The position numbers were made by a program, and so were the translations under genes. Below are positions 19,095 to 25,537 of a stretch of DNA of 31,217 nucleotides, in pieces. Each line of letters starts with the position of its first letter. Position 1 is the first letter of the stretch. Source of the stretch: Russula earlei (taxonomy: Eukaryota > Basidiomycota > Agaricomycetes > Russulales > Russulaceae); assembly GCA_025769875.1 (NCBI GenBank), contig JAGFNK010000597.1, forward strand, positions 1 to 31,217. The letters run 5' to 3'. The notes under the pieces were generated by a model, which was not told where the DNA came from, searched no databases, and saw only the letters and a list, made by a program, of their open reading frames with translations.

Positions 19095-19850
19095 CACGAG
19101 AAGGGCATGCTTGAGGTGTTCATGGGAGGTAGCGATTGCAATCGCACGTGAATGTGCGAGGAGTGGCACGTAAGGAAAGTTGGGCTTAAGGCACAAGGAT
19201 ACAACGAAGCGGAAGTGGGAGCCTGTCGGGAGACACGGATCTGGGAAGGTGTGGGAGCGGATGGGAGAGGGTGGGTAAAGCAGGATGGTCTTGTTTGTAT
19301 GCGCCAAGACATCTGAACAAGGCCATCAGGAGCAGGTCCACCACGCGATCAGAGAGTGTGGGGGACGTATACGCACATTCGTATTTATTGGAGGGCCAGA
19401 GCTTGGTCAGCTTGTCCACTCAGGTTGCAGATGAAGAGTTGGGCCATCCGTCCATGACTCAGCGGAAGCAGCAGTGGCAGGACGCCAAAGGAGGAGGACA
19501 TCATGTTCAGTCGCATTGGCACCAGAGAGAGGATATCGGATGACAACTTTGACGGCATCTGGATAGACTGCCCAAATGTGCATAAAGATGACATCAGTGG
19601 CAGAATCGATGAGTGGCGCAATGACAAAGTCTGTGGTGAACAAGATCAGGAGGGTATTGATGGACAAGGTTATGATTGATGTGAGGCAAGTTGCAGGAAG
19701 AGAGAACAGCATTTTCCATAGCACGTCTTTTTTTTGTTGGTCTGTGGGGGCAGTCAGAACAAAGTGAGGCGATAGACAAAGGTGAGGAGCAAGGCTTGCC
19801 TTGTTTTGAGCTGCAGGTGCGGTCGACTCGTCTTCCTTGGCATCCATCAG
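19060..19850 (-). pseudogene. PhoD-like phosphatase N-terminal fragment
   Basis: Minus-strand pieces in order: a hydrophobic segment SIITLSINTLLILFTTDF (membrane-like), DVIFMHIWAVYPDAVKVVIR, HDVLLLWRPATAASAESW, KLWPSNKYECAYTSPT and, after frame changes, FPDPCLPTGSHFRFVVSLCL with KPNFPYV. From memory this order matches the N-terminal, membrane-anchored part of fungal PhoD-like phosphatases. The metal-binding catalytic core would follow but is absent. At least two frameshifts. It lies inside transposon E3, so it is probably captured sequence. An alternative is an unrelated membrane protein. Confidence 0.5.
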
Positions 19851-20109
19851 AGGGGGAGGTGGTGATGGTTTGGAAAGTCAAGGTGCAAGAGAAACAGTCA
19901 GGCATAAGCGAAATAGAGACTTGGAAGCAAGTATCTACACCCATGGAATTGGGCCTAAAGCATGTTCATGGGTCAGAAAGCAGCCAAGAGAGAAAAAAAA
20001 AAGGACCAACCACACGAAGAAAAAGATATGAAAATAGAGGAGGAAGGTCGGAGACTGTGGAGAGGGGAGACAGGGGAAGGGAAGAAACTTGGGGCAGCGA
20101 CGCTGCTCG
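19851..20109. other. Purine-rich spacer, no gene
   Basis: GA-rich plus strand including an A10 run (19987-19996). Open frames here are by-products of the base bias. Confidence 0.4.
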
Positions 20110-20700
20110 GTACTCGCCATGCCGTGTCATGTGAGAACAGGTACTTCATTGCAGAAAATGCCAGCTCAATTGGGTTATAATCAGGGGAATAGGGTGGCAG
20201 AAATTCGACACGCATGCCCCTAAATATGAACAGGAGTGTCAACGCTTGTCAATAGATGTGAATAGAATTTACCGAGATTCAATAAGCTCTATAATGGCAG
20301 GGTCCTTGTGAATTCGACAATTGTCCATAACAATGACTGAATTGGGGGCCAGAAATGGCTGCATATGATCCAAGAGGCGATTGATGAATGTGCAGAAAAG
20401 CTCAGTGTCGAAAGAGCCTTCAATGATGTCACAGTGTATAATACCATCATTGAGAGATAATGCAGGAAGGACAGAATATCTGGCACATGAAAATCATGAG
20501 TTACATGGCGTTATGGATGGCATGTCACTCACCATCGTCCTCAACAGAAAAATGCCTTGCGCGTGGCTTTCCTGCCACGAATAGCCCAAGCTCGTCCACA
20601 GTATGTTGTTCAGCGATCAACAGAACTCTCATCCATAAAGATAATCTGATTTGGATGCTAGGTTCCGATATGTGCAGCAAATGCAGCTCTCTTTTCTTCA
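20110..20700 (-). pseudogene. Tc1/mariner-type DDE transposase, 5'-truncated, two introns
   Basis: All three catalytic blocks are visible on the minus strand: NQIIFMDESSVDR (first Asp, about 20635), NSVIVMDNCRIHKDPA (second Asp, about 20325) and LPPYSPDYNPIELAFSAMK (Glu, about 20170). Two 53-nt introns interrupt the gene: 20532-20480 (GTGAGT...GCCAG) and 20272-20220 (GTAAAT...TTTAG). Stops at 20612-20610 and 20543-20541 and one across the first intron junction each fit an Arg CGA codon turned into TGA; another TAG precedes the first block. Family role: cut-and-paste transposition into TA. The helix-turn-helix N terminus is missing because E1 inserted at 20708. Confidence 0.8.
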
Positions 20701-20964
20701 CAATGATTGTTACGAACCAAGGCCAGGTCCTGGCCGTAGATTGTCCTATTTCACTCAAGAGAGACCTCTCTCACTTTGCATTACCAACTCCCTTCCATTT
20801 TCTGGGCTATCCCTCCTGTGGTACAAGATATCGCTATTGCAAAGGCACTATAACACGACCAGGCACCCATTTCCTAATCGGGTAATCATCGCGTGGCAGC
20901 CACATGGCCACCCAGCCACCAAGGACCTGAAACAGCGGCACAAACTCTTAGAAACTGTTGCATA

Positions 20965-21095
20965 ATTCATCTGATGTCATCAAGGCTCCAATGACATCAT
21001 GGCTGACTGAGCAACTCCACAGTGACCTCATAGGCTCACTAAGCGCTCCACAGTGACATCATAATGATGTCATCGCTCCACAATGATCAGTAATA
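20965..21095 (+). promoter_or_regulatory. E1 U3 repeat block (CTCCACAGTGACNTCAT units)
   Basis: CTCCACA recurs at 21015, 21046 and 21076 (31 and 30 bp apart), with TGATGTCA/TGACATCA half-palindromes at 20972, 20992, 21054 and 21065. About 110-250 bp upstream of the TATA box, so a candidate enhancer. Confidence 0.5.
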
Positions 21096-21208
21096 CGCTC
21101 AGTAAGCCTGAAACTTGACACAAGCAAGTTTATGCCTCTGTAGTCCTATTGGGTGATACCAAGGAGTCTAGAATAGTTCCAGTTCTTTGTAATCGACCCT
21201 GTACACTG

Positions 21209-21250
21209 TATATAAGCCCCAATGAAGCATGGCAGTCGTCAGACTGTCCA
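21209..21250 (+). promoter_or_regulatory. E1 TATA box and predicted 5' end of RNA
   Basis: TATATAAG (21209) is followed 32 nt later by AGACTGTCCA (21241-21250), the exact complement of the PBS. If the RNA starts here, its 5' end can serve as primer. Confidence 0.6.
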
Positions 21251-21537
21251 TTTGTGATACTCTCATACTCCTGGGTACTCCCCTGCGACTGCTCAGTTTA
21301 AAGACTTCCCTCGCCTTCAAGGTACTCTTCAACAACCGCCTTGTCTAAAGCCCCTCGCTGCACTGGCCTCCAGTCTTCGCCTCTGCCTCTTGCAACACTT
21401 ACCAGTCCCCATCTGGTACCTCCTCGTCGTTTGGCTCGTCCTCCTGTTCAACGCCGCCTTCGCCGCGTATCATCTGTTCCGACCCTTGCCCACCTGCTCC
21501 TGAGTCCTTAGTGATCAGCAGTACGTGTCTTGACATC

Positions 21538-21547
21538 TGGACAGTCT
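21538..21547 (+). other. E1 copy 2 primer-binding site, self-complementary
   Basis: TGGACAGTCT, 2 nt after the LTR end; exact complement of AGACTGTCCA in R. The site and its complement are conserved in copy 1 at the same spacing from the TATA box. Confidence 0.65.
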
Positions 21548-21573
21548 CTCATCATCCCTGTACTGACCAGCCA

Positions 21574-22506
21574 ATGCTCAAGTGTCCACTCCTAACTCCC
21601 CCACCCTTGGTTAACACCTCCTTGCGCCTCCCTTCTCCTCTGCAACCTACCCCACGCACTGCCCTTCGCATCCTCACTGAAGACATTGACCCGGTCGACA
21701 CATCCTCGCCCCTCAGCCTCTTGTACTCCCCAACAGCCCCACCATCGTCTCCCAGCATTCCCCAGCCTATCCCAGGCGACTTTGTCCCTGTTGGCACTCC
21801 CCCTCCTGCGCAGAACGAGCAACAGCAAGCGGACCGACCTCCCTTGCCTGAAGGTTTCCTTGACCGTCCCCCTTGCACAGCATTTCGCTTCCATCCGCAC
21901 CAGTACTTCGTCCTCCCTACCACCAATCGTCGCCAGGAGCAGTGGCGTCCCCTCCATGACTTAAATCACCAAGACTACCTGGGACGCATCCCTACTTCAG
22001 ACCAGTTAAGTCGTCGCACCTTCACAGACACCTACACAACTGCCTTTCATGCACACATCGTCCACACTTTTGCTGTGGAACCTTCCAACTCTGCCCTTGC
22101 CACCCAGTACAACTTAACCCCCTTCGGCATCTGTTCCAACGTCGGGATATATGCCCCGGACGCTGACTTTCCCCTTGGACGTATTGCTTACATTTTTAAT
22201 ACGTCGTTGTTTAGGAAGCTCATTACCTTACCTGCCATTTACCGTCCTGCTTATGAAGGGTCCTTCTGCTTATCTATTGTACATGATTTCCTGGACGGAC
22301 GCCTAGCTTTTGCGTATGGTTACTTACACTTTGAAGAGAACAGTAACCGTGTCTCCTTGCATCACTACTCGACTTATACCGTCGACACCATCCGTTTCAA
22401 CCCCCAGTTACTTCGCTTCTGTTTCACGCCTCATATCCCTCCTAACCCTCTCGAAATAATCGAGAGGTACCATCTCGAAACCATAGATCTTGCGCACGGT
22501 TCTTAA
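21574..22506 (+). CDS. E1 ORF-A, uncharacterised protein, intact copy
   Basis: 310 codons from ATG 21574 (MLKCPLLTPP), 27 nt after the PBS. Residues 1-90 are Pro/Ser/Thr-rich with two PxxP-like blocks (PPLPEGFLDRPP); the remainder looks globular and aromatic-rich: TPFGICSNVGIYAPDADFPL, PAYEGSFCLSIVHDFLDGRL, VDTIRFNPQLLRF, ending AHGS. No signal peptide or clear membrane span, and no known family. The stop (TAA 22504-22506) is conserved in copy 1 and is followed by a splice-donor-like GTAAGA (22510) and two AATAAA motifs (22534 and 22545). Codons and frame are intact, unlike copy 1, so selection while active is plausible. Function unknown. Confidence 0.65.
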   Translation: MLKCPLLTPPPLVNTSLRLPSPLQPTPRTALRILTEDIDPVDTSSPLSLLYSPTAPPSSPSIPQPIPGDFVPVGTPPPAQNEQQQADRPPLPEGFLDRPPCTAFRFHPHQYFVLPTTNRRQEQWRPLHDLNHQDYLGRIPTSDQLSRRTFTDTYTTAFHAHIVHTFAVEPSNSALATQYNLTPFGICSNVGIYAPDADFPLGRIAYIFNTSLFRKLITLPAIYRPAYEGSFCLSIVHDFLDGRLAFAYGYLHFEENSNRVSLHHYSTYTVDTIRFNPQLLRFCFTPHIPPNPLEIIERYHLETIDLAHGS

Positions 22507-22509
22507 AAA

Positions 22510-22576
22510 GTAAGAACCACCCTTGTAACACTTCAATAAAGATTGAATAAAGATACTTTTCTTGTTTTATCTAAAG
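22510..22576 (+). other. Candidate intron or 3'-end signal between ORF-A and ORF-B
   Basis: Donor GTAAGA, pyrimidine-rich end CTTTTCTTGTTTTATCTAAAG, 67 nt; also holds two AATAAA motifs. Conserved in copy 1. The acceptor AAG is weak, and the ORF-A stop lies just before the donor, so its role is unclear. Confidence 0.3.
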
Positions 22577-23234
22577 TGCCACGAGAATACGCCTTAGAAG
22601 AAGACGAAGAAGAAGACGCTATCACTCGACACATCTTAAACCTAAATCATTATCGAACTTGGACCTCCGTCGCATTCCCTGTCACCACTTTAACCAACTT
22701 ACACGACGTACCAGGAGTTGAACCACCTCACGAAGATTTCCCCCATCTTATTGTTAAAGAGTTCCTTGAAGTCTTGCCGTTTGGACAACTCTTAAGCCAC
22801 GACGAACACACACTATACCTTGAAACCCTTAGTCAACTTCTACCACCAGCACGACAACAACTATTATATTGGCACCTTGCTCAAGCGAAGAACATCCAAG
22901 GACAACCAGTTGACTACCAATCCTTATGCACCAGTGAATTAAACCTCTGGACCAGAGTTATTCAACCACGCCACCACATCATTATCCACTCCTTGAGGAC
23001 AGGATACTGCTTATTCTACTTAGCTTGGACATACATCAGCTACTATCGTCTCACTGTCCAGTTCTACCACCTACGCCTCAACAGAATACAAAGAGAAAAT
23101 CAATCTTACGTCCAACTTGCTGTTGTACCAGGAATTCACAACACCTTTGACTGGGAAACTAACTCTTGGCTATATGACGCAGACTACAATCAACCTTGGG
23201 CAATTACCAGCCCAGACGCCTCATATACTGGTCC
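22543..23234 (+). pseudogene. E1 ORF-B, 5' part, interrupted by E4
   Basis: Open from TTG 22543, with no in-frame ATG anywhere in the first 200 codons, so normal expression would need splicing, frameshifting or a non-AUG start. Begins with an acidic run (EEDEEEDA), then HILNLNHYRTWTS, LLSHDEHTLYLETLSQLLPP, a long His/Tyr/Arg helix region (RVIQPRHHIIIHSLRTGY), and WLYDADYNQPW. E4 inserted after ACT-GGTCC (duplication 23230-23234), splitting the gene; the rest is at 30665-30928. No known family. Confidence 0.65.
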
Positions 23235-23442
23235 TGTCACAGGTACCGGCTCTTCGGACCGGACCGGCAACCGGACAAGCCTACCCGGACAAGCCTCACG
23301 ATTCCCGCGCGTTTGATGACTCGCTTTGCCTCGCATGTACCGACTCGCTTTGCCTCGCATGTACCAGTACTTTCCAGCGTGTTCTAGTTCCGATCGCCTC
23401 ACCACTACCTTGTGTCTACTATTTGATATAGGATACAATGTC

Positions 23443-23487
23443 TATATAAACCTGTCTGTAGAAGAGAATAAGCCCTAAGCTTGTTCT
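23443..23487 (+). promoter_or_regulatory. E4 TATA box and predicted self-primer at RNA 5' end
   Basis: TATATAAA (23443) precedes TAAGCTTGTTCT (23476-23487) by 33 nt. The latter is the exact 12-nt complement of the PBS. Confidence 0.65.
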
Positions 23488-23571
23488 CTTGTGAATATCA
23501 CTGGATTCTAGCTTCGGACTGTAGGCTTGCAGGAAATCAAGCGATCGACTCAGAAACACTCTCCATTCTCT

Positions 23572-23595
23572 AAAGTCTTCGAACGCGAAGACTTT
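23572..23595 (+). other. 10-bp hairpin in E4 U5
   Basis: AAAGTCTTCG and CGAAGACTTT flank an AACG loop. The 3' LTR keeps 9 pairs. It lies about 85 nt after the primer segment, a position where an RNA structure could help primer pairing, as the U5 inverted repeat does in Tf1. Confidence 0.55.
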
Positions 23596-23751
23596 CCTGT
23601 CATATTTCCACTTCGCGGTACACACTAGCTCTCGCTGTGTTGTCACCGAGATCCCCGACTTTCGCGAGGACTAGTCGTCTCGCTCGACTCAGTGCGCACG
23701 TCTCGCGCGTGAAACGATTTGTCAGCGACACCGCCCCCAGTCGGTGACATT

Positions 23752-23763
23752 AGAACAAGCTTA
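23752..23763 (+). other. E4 primer-binding site, self-complementary
   Basis: AGAACAAGCTTA begins 2 nt after the LTR. It lacks the TGG start of tRNA-primed sites and is the exact reverse complement of 23476-23487. Two extra bases between LTR and PBS match the usual integrase-trimmed ends. Confidence 0.75.
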
Positions 23764-23825
23764 CCACTCGAACCCTTGACCCCAAACCGCACGCTCACCA
23801 ACAGAATATATCGATTTCTTCCAAC

Positions 23826-25537
23826 ATGACTACAACTCGAGACTGGAAGACCAAGGGGTATCAGACCCCAACCATGGAAGGACTGGCTGCCCTCAAATGT
23901 CCCTTTGAACTATTGCCTGACCAAGAGAAGAATGTTCCCAGCATAACCATGTTCGATGATGGTGTCGAATTTTACACCTATACAGAAAGACAGTGTGCCA
24001 TGGACCGGCTACTATGCCAACTGGATGGGTGCCAAAGTGGCCCTAGGCCACCTCTACGGCCTCTGGTTCGAAATCGAACGGCGCGGAGATACATGGGAGG
24101 CGACGCGCGTCGCCCGACCGGCCTTCAAACTCCAACAGAGCCCTCTCCGAGGCATTAATATCACTACACTGACAGCCTCAGGAACACCTGTCCCTAGGTC
24201 GAGAACTTCTAGTCACGCCCCAATGCCTGGACCGGCCCCCATCACCCACGCTCCAATGGAGCTCGAACCGACGACAACGACGAACGTTTTCGTCGCCGCC
24301 ACCGACCCCGAACCGGTCCAACCACAACCCGCCTCATCCGGAACGGCACAACCCCCCACTCGCGCCTCATTCCCCGGAATGGGAGGCCGCGGAATACGAC
24401 CCCCGAGCCCCGACCCTGACCCCGACGACTACGACACACGCACGGACCGCGACCGCAACGCGCGCGGCCCCGACAATGGAAAACTCGAGGGAATTCCCCC
24501 CCGACTTCTTCAATGGCGACCGCGCGCGCACACACGCGTTCTTGGTCGCATTCAACAGGTTCATGTCTATGAACCACGACAGCAAAATTGCTAAAGATCC
24601 TATCAAAAAGTGTGCATATTTTCTCTCACTGATGAAAGGACCCAAAGTCGAAGGATGGCTCGAAGCCATGGACCAGTGGCTCGAAGACGTACAGCAGGAC
24701 CCCACCAACGTCCCGCTCGGACTTACAGCGTGGGAGGCGCTTCGACAGCAGTTCCGCCGCGCGTTCACCGACTATGCGGAACGCGAGAAGGCCCAAGATC
24801 GACTTAAGGAATTAAAGATGAAGGATGGCCTACTCGACGACTATATCTCAGAATTCCAACTGCTGGCAAGACGCGCAGGGCTCGATGTAGATGAGCCCAC
24901 AGTGATGCGACTCTTCGCCTGGGGACTCCCACGAAGTTTGGTTGAATCGTGCCTCGACCTAGAAGATCCTACTTCCTTCATGGATTGGGTTGCAGCCGCA
25001 CAGAAGCATCATCGGGTGTGGATGCGCAAACGCGCGATTTTGTCCGACCACTCTAGCACACGCGGACGAAATTTCAACCAACCACAGAACAACAGACCTT
25101 GGGGACGACTGGTCAACTCGGCATGGGCCAATCGCGGGAATAATCAAAACAACACCACACCTGCGCGACCCCGACTCCCACCGCGCGACCCAAACGCGAT
25201 GGACACTAGCGCGGGCGCCACTCGCAAAGCAGTCACCGAAGCCGAAAAACAGAAGCACAGGGAAGAAGGAAGGTGCTTCCATTGCTCTCTGAGAGGACAC
25301 TTGGCCCGCGACTGCCCCACGAAACCAAAGCGCGAAATAACTCGTGCACGCGCCACCGACACGACCACTGTCACACCCGAATCCCCTACCATAGAAATAA
25401 TCGAGGAACATACGACCGACAAAGTCGCAAAGGCAGCAAAAGCGGCAAAAGCACTTTCGGTAGAGGAAAGGGAAGCCTTCATTAAGGCTTTAATGGGAGA
25501 TGAAGAGGACAAAGAACAGGATTTTTCGGACGCTTGA
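23826..25537 (+). pseudogene. gag: E4 gag with zinc knuckle, two frameshifts
   Basis: Start ATG 23826 with A at -3. An N-terminal domain (ALKCPFELLPDQEKNVPS and on) loses frame at 24000, where one extra A before TGGACCGGC breaks WTGYYANWMGAK. A Pro-rich linker (24160-24470) follows, then a second +1 shift in a C7 run (24496-24502). From about 24500 the Retrotrans_gag core is intact: DFFNGDRARTHAFLVAFNRF, YISEFQLLARRAGLD, then the knuckle CFHCSLRGHLARDC (residues 267-280 counted from ATG 24476) and an acidic tail. Ends TGA 25535-25537, overlapping pol in the -1 frame. Family role: particle formation and RNA packaging. Confidence 0.9.

Larger units (their letters stand above)
18378..20707 (-). 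mobile_element. E3 copy 2: TIR-array transposon, cut by the E1 insertion
   Basis: Its left TIR starts CTGTCATTTTCACGTGACC at 18378, after TA (18376-18377), and matches E3 copy 1 for about 700 bp. The centre holds a PhoD-like fragment and, on the minus strand, a DDE transposase whose 5' part is cut at 20707 by the E1 LTR. The right TIR should lie beyond E1, outside the window. This copy suggests which transposase mobilised E3, although the transposase could belong to a separate nested element. Confidence 0.65.
20708..21535 (+). repeat. E1 copy 2 5' LTR
   Basis: 828 bp, TGTTACG...TTGACA. TATA box TATATAAG at 21209-21216; putative RNA start at 21241. The inferred end is set by the PBS 2 nt downstream. 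The terminal inverted bases are only partly complementary (TGTTAC versus TTGACA). Confidence 0.8.
23235..23749 (+). repeat. E4 5' LTR (515 bp)
   Basis: TGTCAC...GTGACA. TATA box TATATAAA at 23443. Against the 3' LTR: five substitutions (all transitions), one 1-nt indel, a 3-nt difference, and a 24-bp tandem duplication (GACTCGCTTTGCCTCGCATG... near 23328-23375) found only here. Confidence 0.95.

Noticed and set aside
22524..22529. GTAACA as the end of a 1.8-kb E1 LTR containing ORF-A
   Set aside because: It mirrors TGTTAC at the LTR start, but copy 1 has GTAACG, no primer site follows, and the self-complementary PBS at 21538 gives a better-supported end.
23750..23785. tRNA-type primer site after the E4 LTR
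   Set aside because: There is no TGG start. ACTCGAACCC at about 23766 looks like a T-arm complement, but the flanking stem does not pair as in a tRNA.
25518..25527. Canonical -1 slippery heptamer at the E4 gag/pol junction
   Set aside because: The T5 run is not in X-XXY-YYZ phase relative to gag.
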